Below, one piece after another: positions 8,715-16,780 of a stretch of DNA of 34,151 nucleotides (positions are counted from its first letter, which is position 1; each line of letters opens with the position of its first letter). The notes below the pieces were generated by a model that was not told the origin of the DNA, did not search any database, and was given only the letters and a program-made list of their open reading frames with translations. A program made the position numbers and the translations under genes. Location of the stretch: NCBI GenBank assembly GCA_020426845.1, contig JAGQPF010000455.1:1-34151 (forward strand), in the 5' to 3' direction. This stretch comes from Planctomycetales bacterium. GTDB taxonomy: Bacteria > Planctomycetota > Planctomycetia > Pirellulales > Pirellulaceae.

Positions 8715-9680
8715 ATGATGTCATCACGAATCGAATCCCGATCGACGGCCGCAGGCTCGCTGACTCGACGCGGCTTTCTGGCAACTACCGGCGTGGCCTG
8801 TGCGGGAATGCTGGCGTCCGCCGAGGACACCCCGGCGAAGGACAAGGTGTTCGACTGCCACTTGCACATTAACCACATGCGGCGTTCGATCGCCGACACG
8901 GTCAAGCACATGGACGCCACGGGGACGGACCGCGCATTCATCCTGCCTTTGGAGACCGGCGAGGGCGGGGTGTTGCTGAGAACGGAAACGGTGTTGCATG
9001 CCTTCCACGAGTACGGCGACCGTTTAGTGCCGTTTTGCCAGACCGACATTCGCAAAGGCGACGTGCTTGAGCGAGTCCGCGCCTACCATCTGCTCGGCTG
9101 CCGCGGCATTGGTGAGCAGAAGGAGCATTTGCCGCTGAACGACCGTCGCGTCGAGGCGGTGATTGCGCTCTGCGATGAGCTGAATTGGCCGATCACGATT
9201 CATTTTCAGGATGGCGCCAACGGCTTCAACCAGGGCCTCGCCGAGCATTTGGAGACGTATCTTAAACGCTACCGACGCGTGAGGATCATCGGCCACGCCC
9301 AGTCGTTCTGGTCGCACATCAGCGCCGACGTCCCGGCGCCGGAGAAGTCGCTCTACCCGACAGGTCCGGTGAAGCCAGGTGGGCTCATCGATCGACTGCT
9401 GGCCGACTATCCTAATCTTTACGCCGACATGTCCGCGGGCAGCGGCTTCAACGCCCTGTCACGCGACGAGGACTTCACGGCAGGCTTCCTACGCCGCCAT
9501 TCGAAGAAGTTGCTGTTCGGCAGCGACTGTCCCTGCGTGGACGGCAAGGGCGGCAACTTCAAAGGCGTCTGCTACAGCACCCAGCTGCAGTCGTTTCTGA
9601 AACGCATGCTTCCGGATCGCGAGTCATTGCAGGACATTCTCTACAACAACGCGGCCCGTGTGCTTGGCGAGAAGGCGTAA
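8715..9680 (+). CDS. Amidohydrolase family protein (Amidohydro_2), Tat-exported
   Basis: A 321-residue metal-dependent hydrolase of the amidohydrolase-2 superfamily. After a twin-arginine signal (RR 18-19, then GFLATTGVACAGML) comes the first metal-binding motif FDCHLH with H49 and H51. A C-terminal LLFGSDCPC stretch supplies the expected aspartate, and the last helix ends NAARVLG as in many members. Family enzymes include decarboxylases and lactonases acting on cyclic or aromatic carboxylates; the substrate here is not known. Two adjacent ATG codons (8715, 8718) are possible starts; frames opening earlier at 8571 would place 48 residues before the signal and are unlikely. The pectate-lyase-like gene follows 55 bases later on the same strand. 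Confidence 0.9.
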   Translation: MMSSRIESRSTAAGSLTRRGFLATTGVACAGMLASAEDTPAKDKVFDCHLHINHMRRSIADTVKHMDATGTDRAFILPLETGEGGVLLRTETVLHAFHEYGDRLVPFCQTDIRKGDVLERVRAYHLLGCRGIGEQKEHLPLNDRRVEAVIALCDELNWPITIHFQDGANGFNQGLAEHLETYLKRYRRVRIIGHAQSFWSHISADVPAPEKSLYPTGPVKPGGLIDRLLADYPNLYADMSAGSGFNALSRDEDFTAGFLRRHSKKLLFGSDCPCVDGKGGNFKGVCYSTQLQSFLKRMLPDRESLQDILYNNAARVLGEKA

Positions 9681-9735
9681 AGCCGCGTCGAGCCACATTG
9701 CAACCAATGGAACTACGTAGGCTGAAAGGCCCCAT

Positions 9736-11229
9736 ATGTTCGCAGCAATTGCCGACAGCCGCCGTTCGCGGCGAACCGCCGCCGTCCTGCAATGCGCCAT
9801 CGCCGCTGGGGCGTTGTCTCTGCTCGCGAGCGCAATCACCAATGCGCGCGCATTGGGCGCGGATGAAGCAGACGACGCGGCCCTGCGCGCAGCGGTTGTT
9901 CAAGCGATGCGGAAGGCGGCTGACTACTACTGCGGACAGGTCGCTCGCGACGGGGGATACGTCTACCACTACACGCTGGACCTGCAGACGCGGTGGGGCG
10001 AGGGCTTGGCCCGCGAGCACGAAATCTGGGTGCAGCCGCCCGGAACGCCGACGGTCGGACTGGCGTTGCTCGCGGCGCACCGCGCCACAGGCGACGCATT
10101 CTATTTAGATGCGGCGCGGGAGGCGGCCGAGTCGCTCGCCTTCGGCCAGCTTCGCTCCGGAGGGTGGACCAACAAAGTGGACCTGGCCTCGCGCAGCCAA
10201 GGGCGTCGCTTTCAGGGCGGAGACCAACGTCGTGACGGCAATTCGTCACTCGACGACGGCCAAACGCAAGCCGCACTGTTGATGATGGTTCGAGCGGACG
10301 AGGCCCTGGGCTTCAAGCATGCAGCGCTCCACGAGTCGGCTTTGCTCGGTGTGAAGTCGTTGCTCGCGGCTCAATTTCCCAACGGCGGTTTCCCTCAGGT
10401 CTGGACCGAGCCGGTGCGCCCGCAGCCGGCCAACCTTCGCGCCAGCTATCCCGACTACGATTGGCGGACGGAAGGCAAGATCAAGGAGTACTGGGACATG
10501 TACACCTTGAACGACAATGTGTGCGGGTATGTTGTCGAAACGCTCGCTGAATCGCACCGCATCTATCGCAGCCAAGCCTGCCTGGATGCAATTCGGCGGT
10601 TGGGCGACTTCCTGGTGCTCGCTCAATTGCCGGACCCGCAGCCCGCCTGGGCTCAGCAATACAACTATCGCATGCAGCCGATCTGGGCGCGGAGATTCGA
10701 GCCCGCCGCGGTGGCGGCGGATGAGTCTCAGGAAATCATCGAGACGCTGATCCGGATCGCGGAGCTCACGGGAGACAAGCGATATCTGGAGCCAATTCCC
10801 CGCGCTCTGTCGTACCTGAGCAAGTCACGGCTGCCCGATGGGCAGCTGGCGCGCTACTACGAACTGCGGACCAATCGGCCGCTGTACATGGAGCGAGGGG
10901 CCGGCAAAGAGTACCGGCTCACCTACGACGACTCGAATTTGCCGGCGCACTATGGCTGGAAATGGCCCTGCCGCGTTGAGCAACTTGAGGCGGCATGGCG
11001 TCGCGCCACGGCTGGCCAGCCGGCGCCCCAGCCGACGATGTCGGAACTTCGCCAGGAGGCTGAGAGGATTGTCGCCGGGCTCGATGGCGAAGGCCGTTGG
11101 GTGAGCGTCTACGCTGGCGGCGATCGGCTGGTGGGACAGCCGAAATTCGCGCCCGGGGCCACGTACCTATCCAGCGCGGTGTTTAGCGACCATCTCGAGG
11201 CTTTGGCCGCGTATTTGTCATTCAAGTAG
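9736..11229 (+). CDS. Pectate lyase, PL10 family-like, secreted
   Basis: A 497-residue secreted protein of the Pec_lyase (polysaccharide lyase family 10) type, expected to cleave polygalacturonate by beta-elimination. A signal peptide with an arginine-rich start and a hydrophobic core covers about residues 10-42. The toroidal all-alpha fold is suggested by repeated helix patterns and by the family segments [25 protein letters not shown] and [20 protein letters not shown]. The ATG at 9736 has AAAGG eight bases upstream. The gene follows the amidohydrolase on the same strand and converges with rsmE. I could not verify the catalytic arginine and calcium ligands by alignment, so activity on pectin is family-based inference; some planctomycete members may act on other uronate polymers. 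Confidence 0.85.
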   Translation: MFAAIADSRRSRRTAAVLQCAIAAGALSLLASAITNARALGADEADDAALRAAVVQAMRKAADYYCGQVARDGGYVYHYTLDLQTRWGEGLAREHEIWVQPPGTPTVGLALLAAHRATGDAFYLDAAREAAESLAFGQLRSGGWTNKVDLASRSQGRRFQGGDQRRDGNSSLDDGQTQAALLMMVRADEALGFKHAALHESALLGVKSLLAAQFPNGGFPQVWTEPVRPQPANLRASYPDYDWRTEGKIKEYWDMYTLNDNVCGYVVETLAESHRIYRSQACLDAIRRLGDFLVLAQLPDPQPAWAQQYNYRMQPIWARRFEPAAVAADESQEIIETLIRIAELTGDKRYLEPIPRALSYLSKSRLPDGQLARYYELRTNRPLYMERGAGKEYRLTYDDSNLPAHYGWKWPCRVEQLEAAWRRATAGQPAPQPTMSELRQEAERIVAGLDGEGRWVSVYAGGDRLVGQPKFAPGATYLSSAVFSDHLEALAAYLSFK

Positions 11230-11251
11230 TGCGGGGCGTCGCTATCTCCGC

Positions 11252-11282
11252 GATGCCGCGATGCCGTGATGCCGTGATGCGC
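11252..11282. repeat. Octanucleotide microrepeat between convergent genes
   Basis: The unit GATGCCGY recurs three times in a row from 11252 to 11275 and a fourth, decayed copy follows. It lies in the 54-base gap between the ends of the pectate lyase gene and rsmE. A simple-sequence slippage product is the plainest explanation. Confidence 0.75.
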
Positions 11283-11283
11283 A

Positions 11284-12030
11284 CTACGGACGGGGCACCG
11301 CGTTCGTGGTGGCCAGCAGCGAGGCGACGGCGATTGCTGCCGTCTCGACTCGCAAGATCAACGGGCCCAGCGAAAGAGCACGCCAGCCCAGCTCGAATGC
11401 GTGTTCGGCCTCGTCGTCGGCAAAGCCGCCTTCGGGGCCAATCAGCACTCGCAGCGTGGCGCCCGGCGCCGCTGCGGTCAGCGACAATCCGGAGTCGACG
11501 TCGTCGCCGTGTCGCCCCGGGTGCGCCAGCCAACCGCGCAGCTCACCGGGTGCGCAGGGCGGCCGCGACAGCCAAGTTTCCAAATCGACAGCTGCCTCTA
11601 ACTGCAACAGTCGGTTGCGCCCGCACTGTTTGCAGGCCTCGATCACCGATCGTTGCAGCCGCTGCAGCGCCTTGGCGTCCGGCTGGGCCACGCTGCGACG
11701 AGTGACGATCGGAGTGATGGAGTCGACTCCCAGCTCGACGCATTTCTCCACCAGCCACTTCTGCCGATCGCCCTTCGGCAAGGCGACTCCGATGTGCAGA
11801 TGTCGCGCGGCTTCGTCCTCCCTCTCGTCCACGGCGTCCACTTGCATCGTGACGGTGCGGCGATCGCAATGCACGGCTGTGGCGCAAGCCACTCGACCCT
11901 CGCCATCGAACAACGTCGCCGCATCGCCCGCTTTTCCACGCATCACGTGCAGGAAGTGATGAGACTCCGAGTCGTCCAATCGGTGCGTGCCGGGCGCCAA
12001 GGGCGGGGCGATGAAGTAGCGGCTGGTCAC
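11284..12030 (-). CDS. rsmE: 16S rRNA (uracil-1498-N3)-methyltransferase
   Basis: A 248-residue RsmE-type SPOUT methyltransferase that methylates N3 of U1498 in 16S rRNA of the small ribosomal subunit using S-adenosylmethionine. The N-terminal PUA-like part includes [13 protein letters not shown] (24-36). The conserved central stretch [22 protein letters not shown] begins at 84, EACKQCGRN is at 131-139, the SAM-binding knot has IGPEGGF (197-203), and [11 protein letters not shown] (221-231) closes the trefoil knot. The start is GTG and overlaps the stop of the upstream membrane-protein gene as GTGA, which indicates translational coupling. It ends the three-gene minus-strand group and converges with the pectate lyase gene. 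Confidence 0.96.
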   Translation of the reverse strand: MTSRYFIAPPLAPGTHRLDDSESHHFLHVMRGKAGDAATLFDGEGRVACATAVHCDRRTVTMQVDAVDEREDEAARHLHIGVALPKGDRQKWLVEKCVELGVDSITPIVTRRSVAQPDAKALQRLQRSVIEACKQCGRNRLLQLEAAVDLETWLSRPPCAPGELRGWLAHPGRHGDDVDSGLSLTAAAPGATLRVLIGPEGGFADDEAEHAFELGWRALSLGPLILRVETAAIAVASLLATTNAVPRP

Positions 12031-12518
12031 GTCGACTCCTCAGGCGACAGGCGAGCTGGCTGCGTCGGCGATTCGCCGTCGGACTCGTCGTCTGCCGGAA
12101 GTGACAGCACGAACGAGTGCAGTCCGCACTCGTCGACTGCGTCCAGCATCTCCTTGCGATGCGCCCCGCAGCGGACAAACATTCCGGCGGGTGTGGCAAC
12201 GGCGTGAGGCCGAGTGTGCAGCAGCACGCCGCGCGGACGCGGCAGGCATTCTACGACGTCGCGCCAGCCAACCCGCCGTCGTCGCAGCAGGGAGTGCTGC
12301 GAGATGCCGCCGTGGTTGATCCTGGTCACCGTCGACACCCACATCTCTCCCGTGCAGACGATCAGTGCCAAGAAGATCCCCGCGCCCATTGAGAGACTGG
12401 TCAGCCACCACCCGGCGCCCACGGCAATTCCCGCAATGACGGCCAACAGCGGCCAGGCAACCAGCGGCTCATCGCGCAACGGCCAAACGTGAAACTCTTG
12501 TTCGTGATCGATTTCCAT
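12027..12518 (-). CDS. Small membrane protein with PH-like domain
   Basis: A 163-residue protein not tied to a named gene. Two closely spaced hydrophobic segments (WPLLAVIAGIAVGAGWWL and SMGAGIFLALIVCTGEMWV) cover about residues 20-60. A soluble part follows with HSLLRRRRVGWRDVVECLPRPRGVLLHT, resembling the bacterial PH (YdbT/bPH_2-like) pattern of membrane-anchored proteins, and the acidic, serine-rich C-terminus ends in SPEEST. Most of the protein would be cytoplasmic. The ATG at 12518 is preferred over 12551 because the longer form has no ribosome site, although GGAG before 12518 is eleven bases away. It overlaps rsmE by four bases and follows the DUF3472 gene by about 40 bases, so it is probably in one operon. 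Confidence 0.75.
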   Translation of the reverse strand: MEIDHEQEFHVWPLRDEPLVAWPLLAVIAGIAVGAGWWLTSLSMGAGIFLALIVCTGEMWVSTVTRINHGGISQHSLLRRRRVGWRDVVECLPRPRGVLLHTRPHAVATPAGMFVRCGAHRKEMLDAVDECGLHSFVLSLPADDESDGESPTQPARLSPEEST

Positions 12519-12561
12519 AGGAACCGCGGCTCCAAAAGAAGAAGGGACCATCGGCGCTGAC

Positions 12562-13809
12562 TCACTCCACGGCTTTCACGGCAAGCGTTTGCCAGGGCGA
12601 CCAATGATCGAACAGGTCGCGAACGCGGATGCGCACAACTTGGGCGTCGCCGGTCGCTGCCGCAGGCAACTCGGCGGTGCGGGCTGCGGGGTTGGTCAGC
12701 TCGAGCCGCGAGAGCGGCGCCGCAGTCGCACCGTCGGCGTGCAACTCCAGTTGATAGGCGAACGGCGGCGCCATCGTCGGGTCAACTTGCCACTCGACTC
12801 GCACGTGCTCGCCTTGACGCTTTGCGGCGAGCCTGGCGAGCTTGGCGGGTTCGTGGCGAGGAGAGGTCGCCCGGGCATCGGCGCGGGCCGCCGCGAGCGT
12901 CGAGGGGTTCGCCACCTGCGGCGCCGTGTCCTTGCCGCCGGCCACCATGAAGAAGTGCTCGCCATCGGCATCCTTGCCCACGCCGCCATTCCAATGCGCG
13001 CGATAGTTGTAAGACCGCTTGCCCTCGGTCAAGTCCCAGGCGTTGACGGAATATCGTGCTTTCTGCAGCGGGCGCCAGACGCCGTCCTTCGCGGCGCGCT
13101 TCCAGCCATTGCGAACCTGGATGGTGCGAGCATGGACGCCGGTGTTCAGCCAGTCCTCGATGAACACATCCGTGCCGCCCTCAAACCGGACGTCGGCCGT
13201 CGCGACGCGCATCGTCACCAGGTGCGTCCACTTGCCCGTGTCACCTGCTCTCGCCCAAAACCCGAAGTCCGTGCTCTGCGCGGAATCGTCCGCGGCGGCT
13301 GGCGACTTCCAGCAACGCGCGACGAGCGTGTGCCAGACATCGGTCTTCCAGCCGAGCTCGAAGTTCCACGACTTCAGGCCCGTTCCCTCGCCGCCAAACC
13401 GCTCCACCAGCGTTCCCGGTCCCTGGTGCACCGCTTTGATCGGCGCGCGATGAGCCTGGTGGTCCCAGATGGAAAAAATAAAATTGTGACCACGTGGGTG
13501 GACTTGGATGCCTGCGTACCCGCCCGCCGGGCCACGCCAGCCAAGTGTCTCGTAGTAGGTGTACATCGCGTGGCCGGATTCCGGCACACGCACCTCATTG
13601 ACAAGGATGTCGCCGGGAAAGTCGTCGTCAAATACCAAATGGGAGGACGGCGCCGAGTCCTGAGCCAGCAGCGTCGTGGTGGAGAGTGACGCCAATGTGG
13701 CGCCCACCAAGATGACGCCAATGACCCGTCGAGCCTCCCTCGCAGGCGATCGTCGCAAGGCCCGGTGGACCGGCCTCACCAACCTTGCCAATCTCTGGAG
13801 CACAAACAT
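12562..13809 (-). CDS. DUF3472 domain-containing secreted protein
   Basis: A 415-residue exported protein. The arginine-rich N-terminus leads into a hydrophobic signal segment near residues 28-50 (GVILVGATLASLSTTTLLAQ). A DUF3472 domain follows, recognised by YYETLGWRGPAGGYAGIQ and FSIWDH, then NFELGWKTDVWHTLVARC and DVFIEDW, with aromatic residues typical of a beta-sandwich that may bind carbohydrate. The last part (about 315-415) resembles a fibronectin-type-III-like beta domain. The ATG at 13809 has AAAGG seven bases upstream. It is the first gene of the minus-strand group with the PH-like protein and rsmE, and diverges from the second sulfatase gene. No enzymatic activity is known for the family. 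Confidence 0.88.
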   Translation of the reverse strand: MFVLQRLARLVRPVHRALRRSPAREARRVIGVILVGATLASLSTTTLLAQDSAPSSHLVFDDDFPGDILVNEVRVPESGHAMYTYYETLGWRGPAGGYAGIQVHPRGHNFIFSIWDHQAHRAPIKAVHQGPGTLVERFGGEGTGLKSWNFELGWKTDVWHTLVARCWKSPAAADDSAQSTDFGFWARAGDTGKWTHLVTMRVATADVRFEGGTDVFIEDWLNTGVHARTIQVRNGWKRAAKDGVWRPLQKARYSVNAWDLTEGKRSYNYRAHWNGGVGKDADGEHFFMVAGGKDTAPQVANPSTLAAARADARATSPRHEPAKLARLAAKRQGEHVRVEWQVDPTMAPPFAYQLELHADGATAAPLSRLELTNPAARTAELPAAATGDAQVVRIRVRDLFDHWSPWQTLAVKAVE

Positions 13810-13977
13810 CGATCAACCTTTGTGGACGCGAATCAAGAATGAATTCGGGCGGAGGACAATTTGACGCCAATGCTTGCCGGGCGATTCGGGCGGGGTTATC
13901 GTTGGTTGCGCCTCAATCTCCGGGCCACTTCATCCTAACCGACTAAGCGGGCCGGAGTATTTTTTTCGGGGGATGGA

Positions 13978-15681
13978 ATGCTCCTCAAAACCGCAAATCG
14001 GGACGTTGCCTTTCCCGCTTTCTTCCAGATCTGCCTCCACCGACGCCCCATGACTACTATTGTCTCACTTCCACCGACGTCGTTTGCCGGCACGCATTCC
14101 CGACCGCGTCGGCACGGGCCTCACAAGGGTCGCCTGCGATGGAGGCCCGACGGGCCTACCGTTCTCACTGGGATGTCTCTGTGGTTGGTCAGCACGTTGG
14201 CGACGGGGGTTTGGCTATCCGACGTTCGCGCGGCCGATGGCGCGGCTGACAGTGGGGACGCCAAACGGCCTAATGTGATTTTATTCATTGGCGACGACAT
14301 TAACTGGAACGACTACGGTTGTTACGGCAATGAGGCGGCGCGAACGCCCGCTATCGACTCGCTCGCCGCTCATGGCGTCCGCTTCACGCAGGCTTTCTTG
14401 ACGGCCAGCAGCTGCAGCCCCAGTCGCTCGAGCATCGTCACGGGCCGCTACCCACACAACAATGGCCCAGGCAGCGAGCTGCACCAGCCGATCTCCGCGC
14501 ACCTGCCGTGGTTTCCGGCATTGCTCAAGGAGGCGGGCTACTACACGGCGATTGTCGGCAAGCATCACATGACCAGCGATGCTCCGGACAAGGCCACGTG
14601 GTCGAAGCGTTCGTTCGACGTCGTCGACGGCTCGCGAGCCAAGGGCAACACGGGTGGCCACGCCAATTGGGTCCAGACCGTTGAGCAGCGTCCCAAGGAC
14701 CAGCCGTTCTTTTTCTGGTTCGCCGCCTACGACGCTCACCGCGATTGGGATGGCGACCGCCAGTGGCGGGATGAATATGGCGAGCAACACTCGCCTGCCG
14801 ACGTCCGGGTCCCGCCGTACTTGGCGGACGACGCGCCCACGCGCCGCGATCTCGCCTCGTATTACAACGAAGTCACTCGATTTGACCACTACATCGGACT
14901 TGTCGTCGAAACACTGCGACGACAGGACGCCTTGGACAATACGCTGCTGTTGGTAATGGCGGACAACGGACGTCCGTTTCCTCGCGCCAAGACACGCCTG
15001 CATGACTCGGGCATGAAGACGGGCCTGGTCGCCCATTGGCCCGCCGGCATCGGCAAGCAAGGCGATTATTCGCACTTGGTTAGCGCGATCGACTTGGCCC
15101 CCACCATCCTGGAGTTGGCCGGCGTGCCCGCGCCGGCGACGATGCAGGGGGTGAGTCTGGCGGGAGCGTTGCGAGACGCGAGTACGGGGCCCGTGCGGAA
15201 GTTCGCCTTCTCGGAGCACAACTGGCACGACTACGAGGCGCACGGCCGCGGCGTGCGTGACGGCAAGTATCTTTACATCCGCAACCATCGCCCCCAGCAA
15301 GCCTGGCAAGGCCCCGCGGACTCGGTTCGCAGCCCCTCGCACCAGCAGCTAAGGGCCTTGCGCGACAAACAACAACTGACTCCCGCACAGGCTGACATAT
15401 TCCTGGCACCGCGTCCCATCGAGGAGCTATACGATACACAGTCCGATCCCCGGCAACTGCGCAATCTGGCTGACGACGAGCAACATCGTGCCGCCAGGGA
15501 GCGGCTCTCCGCAGCGCTTCGGCAGTGGACCGAGGAGACCGGCGACAGCGCGCCCGAGCGGATCTCGCAAGACAGCTTCGACCGCGAGACCGGCAAGAGC
15601 CTGAAGGTGGACGACTATCGTGGCCAGTGGCCCGGCTCGGATCGCCATGCCGACCGCATCAACGCCCCCGGTCCGCGATAA
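13978..15681 (+). CDS. Secreted sulfatase (CSPSR active site)
   Basis: A sulfatase of up to 567 residues resembling heparan N-sulfatase (sulfamidase)-type family members. The metal-binding GDD motif is at 105-107 and the modifiable cysteine is in C146-S-P-S-R150 followed by SSIVTGRYPHNNG. GKHHMTS and MADNGRPFPRAK are further active-site stretches. The signal-like segment MSLWLVSTLATGVWLSDVRA begins only at residue 66. The ATG at 13978 has GGGGG five bases upstream, so it is given here, but starts at 14050 or 14173 are possible, and 14173 would put the signal peptide first. A 32-base dispersed repeat (14116-14147) lies in the disputed N-terminal part. The substrate is not determinable. It is divergent from the DUF3472 gene. 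Confidence 0.92.
   Translation: MLLKTANRDVAFPAFFQICLHRRPMTTIVSLPPTSFAGTHSRPRRHGPHKGRLRWRPDGPTVLTGMSLWLVSTLATGVWLSDVRAADGAADSGDAKRPNVILFIGDDINWNDYGCYGNEAARTPAIDSLAAHGVRFTQAFLTASSCSPSRSSIVTGRYPHNNGPGSELHQPISAHLPWFPALLKEAGYYTAIVGKHHMTSDAPDKATWSKRSFDVVDGSRAKGNTGGHANWVQTVEQRPKDQPFFFWFAAYDAHRDWDGDRQWRDEYGEQHSPADVRVPPYLADDAPTRRDLASYYNEVTRFDHYIGLVVETLRRQDALDNTLLLVMADNGRPFPRAKTRLHDSGMKTGLVAHWPAGIGKQGDYSHLVSAIDLAPTILELAGVPAPATMQGVSLAGALRDASTGPVRKFAFSEHNWHDYEAHGRGVRDGKYLYIRNHRPQQAWQGPADSVRSPSHQQLRALRDKQQLTPAQADIFLAPRPIEELYDTQSDPRQLRNLADDEQHRAARERLSAALRQWTEETGDSAPERISQDSFDRETGKSLKVDDYRGQWPGSDRHADRINAPGPR
14116..14147 (+). repeat. Dispersed 32-bp element, copy 1
   Basis: This begins GGGCCTCACAAGGGTCGCCT and ends GCGATGGAGGCC. 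An identical 32-base copy is at 24773-24804, and a 21-base part occurs inverted at 21106-21126. Here it falls in frame within the 5' end of the second sulfatase gene if translation begins at 13978 or 14050, or in its leader if it begins at 14173. Confidence 0.9.
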
Positions 15682-15812
15682 AGGAAACCCGAAGCGTCAG
15701 CGAGGGATCAGAATCGAGAAAGGAAACCCGAAGCGTCAGCGAGGGATCGGAATCGAGACTCTCCTCATTCCCGAGCGAGCCCTTACGCGTCATCGCGTCA
15801 GCGAGGGACTAG
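15681..15812 (+). repeat. Two tandem 39-bp repeats plus a decayed third
   Basis: Copies at 15681-15719 and 15720-15758 share AAGGAAACCCGAAGCGTCAG and then GCGAGGGATC; they differ at one base. A partial copy with GCGTCAGCGAGGGA lies about 15793-15806. The array begins immediately after the stop codon of the second sulfatase gene and fills much of the 204-base gap before the next gene. A related inverted copy is at 5971-5999. Confidence 0.9.
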
Positions 15813-15885
15813 AACTGCGCATCACGAATTTCATCGGCATCACTTCGTCTTCGTCACCGACAACCACATTGCAGCGAGTACACGC

Positions 15886-16779
15886 ATGACACTTCACCGA
15901 CGACAGATTCTGCAGGGCGTCTCTGCATTGGGGCTTGCCAGCTGCTGCCAACCCGTGCTGGCGCACCTGCCGCAGCCGCCGAAGCGCATTTACAAGACGC
16001 TCAAGATCGGCATGGTCCAGGTCCCCGGCAGCTTGCAGGAGAAGTTTGCGGCGGCCAAGGAGGCGGGCTTTGAAGGCATCGAAATGAACGCCCCCGGCAT
16101 GAATGTCGAAGAGACGAAGCAGGCGATCGCCGCCACGGGCCTGCCGGTTGATGGCTCGGTCTGCGCCGGCCACTGGCAAGTGCGGCACACGAGCCCGGAC
16201 GCCGCCACTCGCCGCGAGGCGCTCGAAACCCTGAAGCGTGCGTTGCGAGACACGCATGCGGTTGGCGGACACACCGTGCTGCTGGTCGTGGGGCATGGCG
16301 ACGACGGGCCCGAGGCGGAGATTTGGTCGCGTTCGATCGAGAACATCGCCCAGGCCGTTCCGCTGGCGGCGGAGCTCGGCGTGCACATCGCGATCGAAAA
16401 CGTTTGGAACAAGTTTCTCTACGATCACGAGGGCGACGCCACGCAAACGGCGGAGAAGTTTGTTCGCTACGTCGATGAGTTCCAGTCTCCTTGGGTCGGC
16501 ATGCAGTTCGACATCGGCAACCATTGGAAGTACGGCTCGATGGGCGACTGGCTGCGAGCACTGCGGCATCGTGTGATCAAGCTCGACGTGAAAGGCTTCT
16601 CGCGCGCCAAGAATGCGTTCACGAAGATCGGCGAGGGCGACATCGACTGGGCCGACGTGCGCAAGGCTCTGGATGACATCAACTACATCGGCTGGTGCGC
16701 CGCCGAAGTGGGCGGAGGCAAGCTCGATCGGCTCAAGGAAATCGCCGCCAACATGGACAAGTCCTTCGGCATCAAGTGA
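15886..16779 (+). CDS. Sugar phosphate isomerase/epimerase family TIM barrel, Tat-exported
   Basis: A 297-residue TIM-barrel protein of the AP endonuclease 2 (hydroxypyruvate isomerase/IolE-like) superfamily. The N-terminus has RR at 5-6 followed by QILQGVSALGLAS, a twin-arginine export signal. Likely divalent-metal ligands are E171 (AIENVWN), D209 (QFDIGNH) and E274 (CAAEVGGG). VIKLDVKGFSR (230-240) corresponds to the barrel strand before the last metal site. The ATG at 15886 is the natural start, just ahead of the signal. The PhoD-like gene begins one base after its stop codon, so the two are probably coupled. It is only distantly similar to the isomerase at 7587-8519, and the substrate is unknown. 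Confidence 0.92.
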   Translation: MTLHRRQILQGVSALGLASCCQPVLAHLPQPPKRIYKTLKIGMVQVPGSLQEKFAAAKEAGFEGIEMNAPGMNVEETKQAIAATGLPVDGSVCAGHWQVRHTSPDAATRREALETLKRALRDTHAVGGHTVLLVVGHGDDGPEAEIWSRSIENIAQAVPLAAELGVHIAIENVWNKFLYDHEGDATQTAEKFVRYVDEFQSPWVGMQFDIGNHWKYGSMGDWLRALRHRVIKLDVKGFSRAKNAFTKIGEGDIDWADVRKALDDINYIGWCAAEVGGGKLDRLKEIAANMDKSFGIK

Positions 16780-16780
16780 G

